Made by a program: the position numbers and the translations under genes
The notes under the pieces: generated by a model
The model's database searches: none
Told to the model about the DNA's origin: nothing
What the model saw: the letters and a program-made list of their open reading frames with translations, nothing else
Shown: piece after piece, positions 1-8,619 of the stretch
Position numbering within the stretch: the first letter of the stretch is position 1
Layout: each line of letters opens with the position of its first letter
DNA from: a bacterium
Lineage (GTDB): Bacteria > Bacillota > Negativicutes > Acidaminococcales > Acidaminococcaceae
Length of the DNA stretch: 9,654 bases
Reading direction: 5' to 3'
Assembly: GCA_004562175.1 (NCBI GenBank)
Contig: SFRS01000016.1
Coordinates: 1-9,654 of the forward strand

Positions 1-1020
1 GCCAATGCCGGTGTCCACATTCAGCTGCTCAGCCTTTTGTCCCTTAGCCAGCTCCACCGCCATATTCACCCCATCAAAAGCCATATCATATTGATTCTGC
101 ACAATAGAAACAGCCTTAATATCAGGGTTGGCAATCACCGCTGCGGTCTCCTTGGCATAGTCAAAGCCCACCAGCACCATATCCTTGCGCTTGCTAGCCA
201 AGATTGCTTCAGCCGCATTCAAGGTAGTGCTATTGTTACAGCTGATAAAGCCCTTCAAATCACCGATTTCTTGCATGGCCCTTTGGGTTAGCTCCATGGA
301 CAGGTCCTTGTCACCATAATCCACCAGTGCCTTGGACTCCAGCCTCCAAGCTTTAGGAGCCTTGGCCTGCCAATAAGCGTTGGCACCTTCAATGCGCTCC
401 ACCATGTTTTGGCTTTTAAGGCTGCTGACCTTAATGGCTACCGTTGCCTTGTCAGTCTCCTTCAGACCATTGGACCGCAAGAGCTGCAGCATTTCTGCAG
501 CGGCCTTGGAGCCTGCATCAAAATTGTTGGTCATATAGGCAGCATTATAGTTTTTTGTATTGAGGCCTGTATCAATCAAAACCACGGGCAGCTTGCTCTT
601 GCGCAGCTCCTCCACCACGGGAATCAGCTGCACGCTGTCAGAGGGAGCCAAAACCACGGCGTCTGCCTTCTTGCCCATGAGCTCCTTGAGCATATCCCTT
701 TGTGCTTGCCAATTTACTTCCTTGTAGGGACCACCAACGTAAACATTGCAGTCGGCAGCTTGGCTGCCATCCTTCAAGCCACGGACTACCTGGCTCCAAT
801 AATCACCCTTGAGTACCTTCAGCACCACATAAACATTTTTGCGGCCCTCTTTGACATCGGTAACGGCAGTGAATGCCTGCTTCTCCGGCACCTTATTGGC
901 CTTGTCGATAATAGTCTGCTGTGCGCTCTTCGGCGCATCGCCAGCCTTCGGACTCTGCCCACAACCAGCCATGGTCAAGGTAAGAATGACACAAAAAATT
1001 AGAGTAGCAATTTTTTTCAT
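1..1020 (-). CDS. Sugar ABC transporter substrate-binding lipoprotein (RbsB-like, Peripla_BP_4 family), 3' end cut by window
   Basis: This gene encodes an extracytoplasmic solute-binding lipoprotein of an ABC importer, likely for a monosaccharide or related small ligand; the exact ligand cannot be read. I translated 340 codons from ATG at 1020 with no stop before the left edge. The start is preceded by a GGAGG ribosome site. Residues 1-20 form a lipoprotein signal (MKK, hydrophobic core, lipobox MAGC with Cys20 as the lipidation site), followed by a short Ala/Lys/Gln linker. The ribose-binding fold starts near residue 62 (NVYVVLKVLKGDYW). Family landmarks are VVLAPSDS (122-129), VVLIDTGLN (146-154), TNNFDAGSKAA (164-174), LVGFDYAKET (283-292) and VQNQYDMAFDGV (308-319). 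Relatives are about 350-360 residues, so only a short tail should be missing. It is the first gene after its promoter, and ATPase and permease genes would be expected beyond position 1. The family is clear and the ligand is unknown. Confidence 0.88.
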   Translation of the reverse strand, partial: MKKIATLIFCVILTLTMAGCGQSPKAGDAPKSAQQTIIDKANKVPEKQAFTAVTDVKEGRKNVYVVLKVLKGDYWSQVVRGLKDGSQAADCNVYVGGPYKEVNWQAQRDMLKELMGKKADAVVLAPSDSVQLIPVVEELRKSKLPVVLIDTGLNTKNYNAAYMTNNFDAGSKAAAEMLQLLRSNGLKETDKATVAIKVSSLKSQNMVERIEGANAYWQAKAPKAWRLESKALVDYGDKDLSMELTQRAMQEIGDLKGFISCNNSTTLNAAEAILASKRKDMVLVGFDYAKETAAVIANPDIKAVSIVQNQYDMAFDGVNMAVELAKGQKAEQLNVDTGIG

Positions 1021-1070
1021 GAGTATTCCTCCGATTGATATTTGATTGTGTGAGAGTGTAATTGAAACAA

Positions 1071-1082
1071 GTTATCGTTAAC
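1071..1082 (-). promoter_or_regulatory. Candidate LacI-family-type operator at the transcription start of the solute-binding protein gene
   Basis: On the minus strand this reads GTTAACGATAAC, an imperfect 12-bp palindrome (GTTA/TAAC arms) centred on CG. LacI/RbsR-type operators commonly have a central CG within such a palindrome. It begins about 7 bp downstream of the -10 box, so a bound repressor would block initiation or early elongation. No regulator gene is visible in the window. The site is inferred from sequence shape and position only. Confidence 0.4.
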
Positions 1083-1089
1083 CACTAAT

Positions 1090-1118
1090 ATTATAGCGTG
1101 CCTTTGTATACATGTCAA
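1090..1118 (-). promoter_or_regulatory. Consensus sigma-70/SigA promoter for the solute-binding protein gene
   Basis: The minus strand has TTGACA (1113-1118), a 17-bp spacer and TATAAT (1090-1095). Both hexamers match the consensus fully and the spacer is optimal. Transcription would start near 1083, giving a leader of roughly 60 nt before the ATG at 1020. A promoter this strong driving a transporter gene suggests control by a repressor or another downstream mechanism. Confidence 0.88.
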
Positions 1119-1213
1119 TGACTGCTCATATGTTTTCAGCAAGATACTGAACACATTCCCAATATTGTCCATTCTGCTCCCCTTGTAAAGGTCTTTTAAG
1201 CTTCCTGCCAAGC

Positions 1214-1243
1214 AAAAAGGGGGGCCACCCACAAAGCAGCCCC
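1214..1243 (-). terminator. Rho-independent terminator after the SLH porin gene
   Basis: On the minus strand GGGGCTGC (1236-1243) pairs with GTGGCCCC (1221-1228) around a 7-nt loop, giving 8 pairs including two G-U. CC and then five T residues (1214-1218) follow. It lies about 37 nt beyond the porin stop codon and upstream of the promoter for the solute-binding protein gene, so it separates two transcription units. Confidence 0.75.
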
Positions 1244-1279
1244 AAAAGGAGGTTGGGAAATGAATCTAGGCTACGTCCA

Positions 1280-2560
1280 TTAGAAGTTGATTTGTACGCG
1301 GCTCCAAAGAACCTTGTCCTTCATGCCGGATTCCTTGCCTTCCAATTCATAATAGTCGATATTATAAACCAAATTCTTCGCCAAGGTGTAGTTTGCGCCT
1401 ATATTATAGCCCTTGAAGCCTTCGGAAGCGAAAATATCCCAGTCAAAGGTCTTCATGGTGTGAGCCACGACAGTGCCCACGCCCTGGTCATAATAGTTAG
1501 CCCAAGCGCCCCAGCTGCCGATCTTGTTTCTGTTGGCGCCCTTATAGGCCACGCTGATCACGTAACCATCCGTATCCACATCATTAAAGCCGGTGACAAT
1601 ATCACTTTGGTCCAAATTGGAGTTCAGATAGGTTGCGCTCAGCTTCACATTCTTGTCGAAGGCATAAGTAGCGCCGATGTTCCAAATGGTGTTGTCTTCT
1701 CCCTCTTTGGTATAGCAGGTAGAGGCACTGGACGCACCAAGGCTATCCTTGAAAACATCGTAGCCCACGTTCACAGCCAGCTTGCCGGTCTTGCCGCTCA
1801 GGCCAATGCCTGCAACCTTGTCAAAATTGTAATTATACTCGGTAGTAACGGGCTTGCCATAGTATACATTGAGCTTCAGGTCCTTGCCATAGGACAGTCC
1901 CACGTATTCAGCAGTATCATCATAGATAAAACCATTGCCCAAGAGCAGGTCGGTCTTACCAGCCACAACCTTGAGGCCGCCCAGCTTGCCGTTTACCCAA
2001 GCTTGGTTGAAATAGGTCTTTTCATCGCCAGCTTCATTGCTCAAATCCTGGTTGTTTTCTAAACGTCCGGTATAGGACCAATCCTCATTCACTTGGCCAT
2101 TGATATAGAGACGGGTGCGCAGGCGGTGCTTAGCCACGCCATCCTTGGCAGGTTTGGCTACCCCATTGTAGGTATAGGGCTTAGCAAAATCGCCGCTGCG
2201 GTCCGCATATTCATAGCGAATATTGCCGGTGATACGCACATTGTCAGCTTTCTTTTCCAAATTGGCCACACGCACGCCCAAATTGTCCAGCTCGTCAGCA
2301 AATTCTGCGGCCAGCTTGTCCACATTGGCGCCCTTAGCCATGGCCTTAGCCACGATTTGGGCCATTTCATAGCGAGTCATCAGCTTGTCGCCACCAAAGG
2401 TGCTGTCGCCATAGCCATCAATTACACCTGCTGCGGACAGCTTAGCAATGCTGTCATAGGCCCAGTGACCTGCGGGCACATCGCTGAAGGGATTTGCTGC
2501 ATAGGCAGAGGCAGTCACGCCTAAAGCCATGGCCATAGCTAAAACTAGAGATTTTTTCAT
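1280..2560 (-). CDS. SLH-domain outer-membrane porin / envelope tether (OmpM-type)
   Basis: This is an outer-membrane beta-barrel protein of the type abundant in Negativicutes, in which a periplasmic SLH domain binds modified peptidoglycan and so ties the outer membrane to the cell wall. From the chosen start it has 426 residues. Residues 1-21 are a signal peptide (MKKSLVLAMAMALG..., cleavage after AYA). Residues about 24-73 form one SLH domain (FSDVPAGHWAYDSI, GVIDGYGD, then TRYEMAQIV in place of the usual TRAE). A short heptad-like coiled coil follows at about 79-107 (DKLAAEFADELDNLGVRVANLEKK). The rest is alternating polar/aromatic strands ending in VQINF, with the C-terminal Phe typical of barrel proteins. 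AAGGAGG lies 7 nt before the ATG at 2560. An ATG at 2563 is 4 nt from the same site and would add one Met. It is monocistronic, with its own promoter and terminator. Substrate selectivity cannot be read. Confidence 0.9.
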   Translation of the reverse strand: MKKSLVLAMAMALGVTASAYAANPFSDVPAGHWAYDSIAKLSAAGVIDGYGDSTFGGDKLMTRYEMAQIVAKAMAKGANVDKLAAEFADELDNLGVRVANLEKKADNVRITGNIRYEYADRSGDFAKPYTYNGVAKPAKDGVAKHRLRTRLYINGQVNEDWSYTGRLENNQDLSNEAGDEKTYFNQAWVNGKLGGLKVVAGKTDLLLGNGFIYDDTAEYVGLSYGKDLKLNVYYGKPVTTEYNYNFDKVAGIGLSGKTGKLAVNVGYDVFKDSLGASSASTCYTKEGEDNTIWNIGATYAFDKNVKLSATYLNSNLDQSDIVTGFNDVDTDGYVISVAYKGANRNKIGSWGAWANYYDQGVGTVVAHTMKTFDWDIFASEGFKGYNIGANYTLAKNLVYNIDYYELEGKESGMKDKVLWSRVQINF

Positions 2561-2609
2561 CATGAATCCTCCTTCGATAATACAAATAAGTTGGCGCAAA
2601 GATAGGCTC

Positions 2610-2636
2610 TTGCTAATTTCAGTTTTTAGTTAGCAA
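2610..2636 (-). repeat. Inverted repeat in the porin mRNA leader
   Basis: TTGCTAA (2630-2636 on the minus strand) pairs perfectly with TTAGCAA (2610-2616) across a 13-nt A-rich loop. It lies about 10 nt after the predicted transcription start, near the 5' end of the leader of about 85 nt. It could be a 5' stabilising hairpin or a target for a small RNA. It has no T tract, so it is not a terminator. Confidence 0.45.
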
Positions 2637-2652
2637 ATGCTTTACAAGGGTG

Positions 2653-2681
2653 GTTATACCATTGTTTTATGGAATCAGCAA
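2653..2681 (-). promoter_or_regulatory. Extended -10 promoter for the SLH porin gene
   Basis: The minus strand carries TATAAC (2653-2658) preceded by TGG, an extended -10 (TGn) motif. A weak -35 box, TTGCTG (2676-2681), lies 17 bp upstream. Transcription would start near 2646, giving a leader of about 85 nt before the ATG at 2560. Confidence 0.65.
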
Positions 2682-2710
2682 CAGCTAACTTAATGTTTTC
2701 TGTGTATACA

Positions 2711-2758
2711 TAAAATGCCTAAGGGTGGCAGGGACAACTGACCCACCACCCTAGGCAT
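2711..2758 (-). terminator. Rho-independent terminator of the methylmalonyl-CoA mutase operon
   Basis: On the minus strand ATGCCTAGGGTGG (2746-2758) pairs with CCACCCTTAGGCAT (2715-2728): 13 pairs with one bulged base and a 17-nt loop. A TTTTA tail follows. It begins 4 nt after the meaB stop codon. On the plus strand the stem is also followed by a T-rich run (2759-2766), so it could work in both directions, although no plus-strand gene reads into it. Confidence 0.85.
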
Positions 2759-2762
2759 ATTT

Positions 2763-3938
2763 TTATTTATATTGATCGTAATGCTTGGCTGCAGCTCTGT
2801 CCATGTCAAAGGCACGGATGAGCTCTGTTACAGCCTGGCTGGGCGACACGACACCGTTCACAGCTGCTTCCATAACAGCGGGCAGACGTCCCTTGATCAT
2901 GGGGTCCTCAAAGAAGAGGTTGTGTAAATGCTCATCAATCATGCTGTTCACCCAAGACAGGGTTTGAGCCTTGCGTCGATTGAAGAAGACACCTGACTCC
3001 TTAGTGACCTTTTCAAACTTACGCATGACGGCCCACAGCTCGATGAGGCCCTCCTTGGTAAGGGCGGAGCAGCGGTAGGCATGGGTTTTCCAGCCCTCGG
3101 TAGCAGGACGGATGAACTCAATCATGCGTTCATACTCGCCTTGGGTAACAATAGCCTTGGGCAAATTGTCCCCATCCGCCTTGTTGACCACGATGGCATC
3201 GGCAACCTCCATAATGCCCTTTTTGATGCCCTGCAAATCGTCGCCGGCACCTGTGAGCACTACCAGCATGAAGAAATCCACCATGGAGCGCACGGTGATT
3301 TCGCTCTGGCCCACGCCCACAGTTTCTACCAAAATCACATCGCAGCCAGCTGCCTCGCACAGCAGCATGGTTTCGCGGCTCTTGCGGGCCACGCCGCCCA
3401 AGGTTCCCTTGGCCGGAGAGGGCCGAATAAAGCAGTTGGGCTCGCGAGACAGCATCTGCATGCGAGTTTTATCGCCCAGGATGGAGCCGCCGGTGATGGA
3501 GCTGGTGGGATCCACCGCCAGCACGGCTACCTTGTAGCCCTGACGGCACAGCATTTGGCCAAAGGCCTCAATAAAGGTACTTTTGCCGGCGCCGGGCACA
3601 CCACTGATGCCAATGCGCAGGGCTTTGCCCGTATGGGGCAAAAGGGCCTGCAGCACCCGTTGGGCTTTGTCGAAATCCTTGGGCGCATTACTTTCAATGA
3701 GCGTAATAGCCTGGGAGAGGATCTTGCGATCGCCTGCACTGACTCCTTGAACCAGCTCTTCCGCAGTTAAACGTTTCCTCAGCGGAAAACGCTTCGCATT
3801 CACAGCTGGAGTATACTTCTCCTCCGAAACAGCATTCACATTGCTGTCTATGCCGCCCATGACCGAGCAGGCAAAATTGGGATCTTTTTTCAGGGGTACC
3901 CAACTAGGACGTATATCTTTTTCACCAGTTTCAGGCAT
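2763..3938 (-). CDS. meaB: Methylmalonyl-CoA mutase-associated GTPase MeaB (ArgK family)
   Basis: MeaB is a G3E-type P-loop GTPase that chaperones adenosylcobalamin loading into methylmalonyl-CoA mutase and protects the enzyme from inactivation. The 391-residue product shows a Walker A motif GVPGAGKST (113-121), AVDPTS (141-146), the switch segment ETVGVGQSE (205-213) and the base-recognition motif NKAD (252-255). The C-terminus (about 315-391) corresponds to the helical dimerisation arm. Typical members have about 330 residues; the extra length is at the N-terminus, where about 55 polar residues precede the conserved LTAEELVQGVSAGDRK block (57-72). The ATG at 3938 follows a GAGGTG ribosome site. 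The gene lies 15 nt behind mutB, as expected for the last gene of a mutAB-meaB operon, and is followed at once by a terminator. All nucleotide-binding motifs are intact. Confidence 0.95.
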   Translation of the reverse strand: MPETGEKDIRPSWVPLKKDPNFACSVMGGIDSNVNAVSEEKYTPAVNAKRFPLRKRLTAEELVQGVSAGDRKILSQAITLIESNAPKDFDKAQRVLQALLPHTGKALRIGISGVPGAGKSTFIEAFGQMLCRQGYKVAVLAVDPTSSITGGSILGDKTRMQMLSREPNCFIRPSPAKGTLGGVARKSRETMLLCEAAGCDVILVETVGVGQSEITVRSMVDFFMLVVLTGAGDDLQGIKKGIMEVADAIVVNKADGDNLPKAIVTQGEYERMIEFIRPATEGWKTHAYRCSALTKEGLIELWAVMRKFEKVTKESGVFFNRRKAQTLSWVNSMIDEHLHNLFFEDPMIKGRLPAVMEAAVNGVVSPSQAVTELIRAFDMDRAAAKHYDQYK

Positions 3939-3953
3939 TTATCTCACCTCAGT

Positions 3954-6149
3954 TCACTCTTCAGCACGCTCTTGTTTAGCGCGGTCCACCAGCATTTGCA
4001 GCAGTTGGATGCAGCATTTAGGAATATTGGTGCCAGGGCCAAAGATGCCTGCTGCACCATGCTCATACAGATAATCATAGTCTTGGGCCGGGATTACGCC
4101 GCCAATGCAGACCATGATATCCTCGCGGCCGCGTTTAGCCAATTCCTCAACCAAAGCAGGCAGCAGGGTCTTGTGGCCTGCAGCCAGGGAGGAGAAGCCA
4201 ACCATATCAACGTCGTTATCCACAGCGTCCTGAGCGGACTCTTCCGGAGTTTGGAACAGAGGACCAACGTCGACGGTCCAGCCCATATCGGCAAAGGAGG
4301 TAGCCAAAACCTTTTGGCCACGGTCATGCCCGTCCTGGCCCATCTTAGCCAGGAAGATACGCGGACGACGGCCTTCCAGTTGTTCGAATTCGTTGGCCAG
4401 CTTGTTAGCCTTTTCCATATCATCGTTACCGCTGAATTCACTGGAATATACGCCGGATACAGTGTGAATAACAGCGTTAAAGCGACCGGATACCTTTTCA
4501 ACTGCATCAGAAATTTCGCCCAGGGAAGCACGGTCGCGAGCAGCTTGTACAGCCATCTCCAGCAGGTTGCCGTTGTCACGGGATTCGGCAGCGCGGGTAA
4601 TAGCAGCCAAATCGGCACGTACCTTTTCGCCATCGCGCTCTGCTCTCAGTTTTTCCAAGCGCTTGATTTGTGCGTTACGTACAGCAGTGTTATCGATGGA
4701 CAGTACATTCAGCGGGTCTTCCTTAGCCAGACGGTACTTGTTCAGGCCGACGATAGTTTCCTTGCCACTGTCGATATTGGCTTGACGACGAGCAGCGCAC
4801 TCTTCGATACGCATCTTGGGCAGGCCGGTTGCAATAGCCTTGGCCATGCCGCCCAAAGCCTCAACCTCTTGAATGTGAGCCCAGGCACGACGAATGATTT
4901 CGTTGGTCAGGTACTCTACATAGTAGGAGCCGCCCCACGGGTCGATAATCTTGCAAACCTTGGTTTCATCCTGAATATACAGTTGGGTATTACGCGCCAA
5001 GCGTGCTGAGAAGTCGGTGGGCAGGGCGATGGCCTCGTCCAATGCGTTGGTATGCAGAGATTGGGTATGGCCCAATGCTGCGGACATTGCTTCCATACAG
5101 GTACGGGAAATATTGTTGAAGGGGTCCTGCTCGGTGAGGGACCAGCCGGAGGTTTGGCTGTGGGTACGCAGAGCCATGGATTTGGGGTTCTTAGCGCCGA
5201 AGCTCTTAAGAATCTTCGCCCACAGCACGCGAGCTGCACGCATCTTGGCCACTTCCATGAAGTAGTTTTTGCCCATATCCCAGAAAAAGGACAGACGTTT
5301 AGCAAAAGCATCCACAGGCAGGCCTGCAGCTTCGCCGGTACGAATGTATTCCATGCCGTCGGCCAGAGTATAGCCCAGCTCCAGGTCGCAGGTAGCGCCG
5401 CATTCTTGGATGTGGTAGCCGGAAATGGAAATACTGTTGAATTTGGGCATGTATTTGGTGGTATATTCGAAAATATCGCCAATGATACGCATGGACATAG
5501 CCGGCGGATAAATATAGGTATTACGAACCATGAATTCCTTCAGGATATCGTTTTGAATGGTGCCGGCCATGATGGATTTGTCGACGCCCTGCTCCTCACC
5601 GGAAACGATGAAGAAGGCCAGAATCGGCAGTACGGCGCCGTTCATGGTCATGGATACGGACATTTGGTCCAGAGGAATGCCACTGAAGAGGATGTTCATA
5701 TCCAGCATGGAGCAAACGGATACGCCTGCTTTACCAACGTCACCAACTACACGAGGGTTATCTGCGTCATAACCGCGGTGAGTAGGCAAGTCGAAGGCGA
5801 TAGACAGACCCTTTTGGCCTGCGGCCAGGTTACGACGATAGAAGGCATTGGATTCTTCCGCAGTGGAGAAGCCTGCATATTGACGTACAGTCCAGGGACG
5901 GAACACATACATGGTGGAGTAAGGTCCACGCAAAAACGGCGGAATGCCGCTCATGAAGTCCAAATGGTTGCATTTGGCATAAATATCCTTGGTGTACAGA
6001 GGCTCTTTGGGAATACGCTCCAAGGTGGTGTCATAGAGGGCGTCATAGTTTTCGCCCATTTTTGCTTCCAGATTTTTCTTCCATTCGTCATAGGAACAGG
6101 ATGGATGATTAGGAAGGGCAACTTTGGTGAAATCAGGATTAATGCTCAT
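3954..6149 (-). CDS. mutB: Methylmalonyl-CoA mutase large (catalytic, B12-binding) subunit
   Basis: This is the catalytic chain of adenosylcobalamin-dependent methylmalonyl-CoA mutase, which rearranges succinyl-CoA and (R)-methylmalonyl-CoA through radical chemistry in the cytoplasm. Its 731 residues match the usual length. An N-terminal TIM barrel (about 40-560) carries [18 protein letters not shown] (84-101), [13 protein letters not shown] (118-130), RNTYIYPP (209-216) and SISGYHIQE (241-249). Tyr91, Arg209 and His246 correspond to the Tyr89, Arg207 and His244 described for the Propionibacterium enzyme. The Tyr/Arg pair is diagnostic of methylmalonyl-CoA rather than isobutyryl-CoA mutase. 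The C-terminal flavodoxin-like domain (about 595-731) has the base-off cobalamin motif DGHDRG (606-611, axial His608) and GGVIP (683-687). The start codon overlaps the mutA stop by one base (TAATG), implying translational coupling. In fermenters with this operon it feeds succinate to propionyl-CoA, or runs in reverse. Confidence 0.97.
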   Translation of the reverse strand: MSINPDFTKVALPNHPSCSYDEWKKNLEAKMGENYDALYDTTLERIPKEPLYTKDIYAKCNHLDFMSGIPPFLRGPYSTMYVFRPWTVRQYAGFSTAEESNAFYRRNLAAGQKGLSIAFDLPTHRGYDADNPRVVGDVGKAGVSVCSMLDMNILFSGIPLDQMSVSMTMNGAVLPILAFFIVSGEEQGVDKSIMAGTIQNDILKEFMVRNTYIYPPAMSMRIIGDIFEYTTKYMPKFNSISISGYHIQECGATCDLELGYTLADGMEYIRTGEAAGLPVDAFAKRLSFFWDMGKNYFMEVAKMRAARVLWAKILKSFGAKNPKSMALRTHSQTSGWSLTEQDPFNNISRTCMEAMSAALGHTQSLHTNALDEAIALPTDFSARLARNTQLYIQDETKVCKIIDPWGGSYYVEYLTNEIIRRAWAHIQEVEALGGMAKAIATGLPKMRIEECAARRQANIDSGKETIVGLNKYRLAKEDPLNVLSIDNTAVRNAQIKRLEKLRAERDGEKVRADLAAITRAAESRDNGNLLEMAVQAARDRASLGEISDAVEKVSGRFNAVIHTVSGVYSSEFSGNDDMEKANKLANEFEQLEGRRPRIFLAKMGQDGHDRGQKVLATSFADMGWTVDVGPLFQTPEESAQDAVDNDVDMVGFSSLAAGHKTLLPALVEELAKRGREDIMVCIGGVIPAQDYDYLYEHGAAGIFGPGTNIPKCCIQLLQMLVDRAKQERAEE

Positions 6150-8395
6150 TATTCAATCATCCCCTTCTTCTTTTGCAGCATCTTCAAGGTAGCATAGCAG
6201 TTTGCGGATACGCTAATGAAATCATCAACGCCGGCAGCTTTATAGACAGGCTCCAAATCCTTGGGAGCAGCGCCAGCTAAGAACAGAGTCATATTGGGGT
6301 TGGCAGCCTTCAGCATAGGAGCCAGTGCCGGAACATCCTCCGGATAGGTAGCATCGGTGGAGCAAATGACAGCCACATCGTAGGGAGTGCCTGCTTCGTC
6401 AATGCCGGCCTTCAGGGCAGCCACGCATTTTTCGTAGCGAGAGCCCGGTTTGTCCTCGTCATCCTGGAAGCCATTGTTCAGGTGCACGTTGAATTCGCCA
6501 ACCTGCAGGAAGCTGGTGGAGAAGTCGGCACGAGCCTTGTGTTGGGGAATGGGGCCCATATTGGCCAGGAATACTTCCACATTTTTGCCGGTCTCGGCCA
6601 TGTATTTTTCGGTATCAAAGCGCAGTGCTTCGTAGCGCTCGGTCCAATGATGAGCAGCGATAGCTTCAATGGACTCGGTTTGCTCAGCCTTGCAGCCTGC
6701 AGCAGCCACTTGGCCAAGAGTAGCACCATTGGAGAAGGCCTCGATGGCACCTTCAACAGTGGCAACCTGAGCCAGCTTGCCAGCCAGATAATTGGTATCG
6801 ATATCAGCTACATAAGCAGCCACCGCAGCTTCACGCTGTTTCTTCAGCTTAGGAGTATCCTCTACGCGACGCTCCAGGGGCTCTTCGGTCATGTTGGGGT
6901 ACATGTTGACGCCAACAGCACGGTCCTTGCGCATTTCCAGAGCTTTGAAGCGTTTTTCCAAAACATCGGCAATAGCCTTTTGCGGATAACCAACCTCCAG
7001 AGCCTTGGTGATGCCACCCATTTCTTCAATTTTTTGGAACTCAGCCCAAATCTTCTCGGCAATTTGCTTGGTCAGGGATTCAACAGCCCAGCTGCCGCCG
7101 GCAGCATCAATGGGGCTCAGCATGCCAAATTCTTCCTGCAGCATTACATGCAGGTTGCGGGCAATACGACGGGAGAAGACATCGCCCTTGCGAATCAGCT
7201 CGTCAAAGGGAGGATTGTCATAGGAATGCACGCCGCCCACAACGCTGGAGAAGGTTTGGGTGCAGTTACGCAGCATATTTACATAGGGGTCGATAACAGT
7301 CTTGGTGAAGCGAGAACTGCGACCATGGACCATGATGGCACGGTCTGCTTCCTCAGCGCCAAAGGCTTCCATAATGGCAGCCCAAACCTGGCGCAGAGCG
7401 CGCAGCTTGGCGATTTCCATGAAGAAGTTGGCACCTTGATTAAAGGCAAAGTACAGGGAAGCAGCAATATCCTTCAGAGCAATACCGCGTTTTTGCATCT
7501 CGCGAATATATTCCACTGCTTCGGCAAAGGTGTAGGCAACCTCTTGTACAGCGTCAGCGCCGCCGTCGGTGAAGGCATCGCTTTGCAGGAATACAGTGCG
7601 CAGCGCAGGAGCGTTAGCGCGGGTATATTTAATAGTTTCAGCCATTTCGTCGTACAGAGCGGACAGGGAAGCTGTGGTTTTGCCCTTTTTAATCAGCTCG
7701 CCCAAGGGGTCAGCACCGATAACGCCGCGCACACCCTTGATTTCCTTGCCAGCGCCCTTCAAAGCAGCGGCGGTCAAAGCCAGCATGCCCTTGGCACCAG
7801 CACCGGTGTACATCATCAAGGGATATTTAGCCAAGTCCAGACCATTTAGGAGTACACTCATATCCTCCACAGTGGTCACATTCACACCAATATCGCCGGG
7901 TTTTGCAGCATCCTTCACATCGATGCCCTCTTTGGTAGCGGTGTCCAGCTTAATGTGGTAAACAGTGGAGCCCTTAGCAATTTCTTCCTTCAGCAGCTCG
8001 TTGTTGTCCGCAGGCAGAGTTTCATCGCAGGCTTGAGCAATACCCCAAGGCTCGTGGATATAACCATTGACAGAAGCACCACGCAGGAAATCGCCCATGC
8101 CAGGATAATCATCAGTGGGCAGGATCGGGTCAGTACCCTTGCGCAGATAAATGGGCTCAAAGGTAATGCCCTCGTAGTTTTTGGTATACATGATTTTGTC
8201 AAAGGGTTTACCCTTCAAAAGTGCGTTGCAGGCCTCCACCCATTCATCCCAGGTGGGTTCAGCAAATTCATCAAAGGTAACCTCGGGGAATTCAGCCACC
8301 TTCTCTGATTTGCGCAACATTTCTTCCAGTTCTTTATCTGTTAGAGGCTTTTCATCCATAACAGAAGCTGTGGATTTTTGTTGTTCATCAGCCAT
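6149..8395 (-). CDS. mutA: Methylmalonyl-CoA mutase small (non-catalytic) subunit
   Basis: This is the partner chain of the heterodimeric mutase, with the same barrel plus cobalamin-domain architecture as MutB but structural only. It shows the family blocks [54 protein letters not shown] and IDAAGGSW. The cobalamin-binding motif is absent: where MutB has [14 protein letters not shown], this chain has [16 protein letters not shown] (starting at residue 614), as in other small subunits. It has 748 residues, longer than the roughly 620-640 of typical small subunits and longer than its own large subunit. Part of the excess is an acidic, Lys-rich N-terminal tail of about 35 residues. The ATG at 8395 has AAAGGAGG 8 nt upstream. 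It is the first gene of the mutA-mutB-meaB unit. I found no convincing promoter just upstream, so transcription may come through from the MsrA-like gene. Confidence 0.95.
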   Translation of the reverse strand: MADEQQKSTASVMDEKPLTDKELEEMLRKSEKVAEFPEVTFDEFAEPTWDEWVEACNALLKGKPFDKIMYTKNYEGITFEPIYLRKGTDPILPTDDYPGMGDFLRGASVNGYIHEPWGIAQACDETLPADNNELLKEEIAKGSTVYHIKLDTATKEGIDVKDAAKPGDIGVNVTTVEDMSVLLNGLDLAKYPLMMYTGAGAKGMLALTAAALKGAGKEIKGVRGVIGADPLGELIKKGKTTASLSALYDEMAETIKYTRANAPALRTVFLQSDAFTDGGADAVQEVAYTFAEAVEYIREMQKRGIALKDIAASLYFAFNQGANFFMEIAKLRALRQVWAAIMEAFGAEEADRAIMVHGRSSRFTKTVIDPYVNMLRNCTQTFSSVVGGVHSYDNPPFDELIRKGDVFSRRIARNLHVMLQEEFGMLSPIDAAGGSWAVESLTKQIAEKIWAEFQKIEEMGGITKALEVGYPQKAIADVLEKRFKALEMRKDRAVGVNMYPNMTEEPLERRVEDTPKLKKQREAAVAAYVADIDTNYLAGKLAQVATVEGAIEAFSNGATLGQVAAAGCKAEQTESIEAIAAHHWTERYEALRFDTEKYMAETGKNVEVFLANMGPIPQHKARADFSTSFLQVGEFNVHLNNGFQDDEDKPGSRYEKCVAALKAGIDEAGTPYDVAVICSTDATYPEDVPALAPMLKAANPNMTLFLAGAAPKDLEPVYKAAGVDDFISVSANCYATLKMLQKKKGMIE

Positions 8396-8484
8396 ATAAA
8401 TATCCTCCTTTTAAAAAATGTGTAACCTTTAGCCATGTGAACGATTATTCTTTCCCTTTACAACCACCTCCGAATATTTTAGTA

Positions 8485-8605
8485 GACGCCGCCTTATCCA
8501 CTGCTCTCACCCAGTGTAAGTGATAACGCAAGCATCTCTTTGCTTGGAAGATTTAAAGCAAATAGCATTTATATACACGGTCACGGTTGTCCAGGCCGTA
8601 TATAA
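8485..8605 (-). promoter_or_regulatory. Hairpin-rich leader between the MsrA-like gene and mutA
   Basis: The 224-nt spacer holds three consecutive inverted repeats on the minus strand. The first, 8569-8605, is a stem of TTATATACGG against CCGTGTATATAA with a 2-nt bulge. The second, 8539-8562, is TTTGCTT against AAGCAAA. The third, 8485-8536, is a long imperfect helix (8522-8536 with 8485-8498, G-U pairs and one mismatch) capped by CACTG/CAGTG around an 8-nt loop. None is followed by a proper T tract, so they are not clear terminators. No promoter with good -35 and -10 boxes was found, and there is no gene in this stretch. It may be a processing site or a structured leader for mutA. Confidence 0.4.
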
Positions 8606-8619
8606 CTAAATTGAATAGC

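Noticed and set aside
1017..1232. Minus-strand 71-codon frame between the porin and the solute-binding protein gene
   Set aside because: It covers the porin terminator and a consensus promoter, has no ribosome site or family resemblance, and overlaps the start of the real downstream gene in another frame.
1253..2062. Long plus-strand frame of 269 codons, and similar long plus-strand frames across mutA, mutB and meaB
   Set aside because: They are antisense shadows of well-supported minus-strand genes in a sequence with biased codon use. Their translations match no family and they lack ribosome sites.
8445..8501. Possible 18-residue peptide (GTG start, VDKAASTKIFGGGCKGKE) in the mutA leader
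   Set aside because: There is no ribosome site before the GTG, the frame overlaps the hairpin at 8485-8536, and such a short frame is expected by chance. Only conservation in relatives would revive it.
8569..8605. Terminator after the MsrA-like gene
   Set aside because: The stem is good but is followed by ATGCTATTTGC rather than a T tract, so I list it only as a hairpin in the mutA leader.
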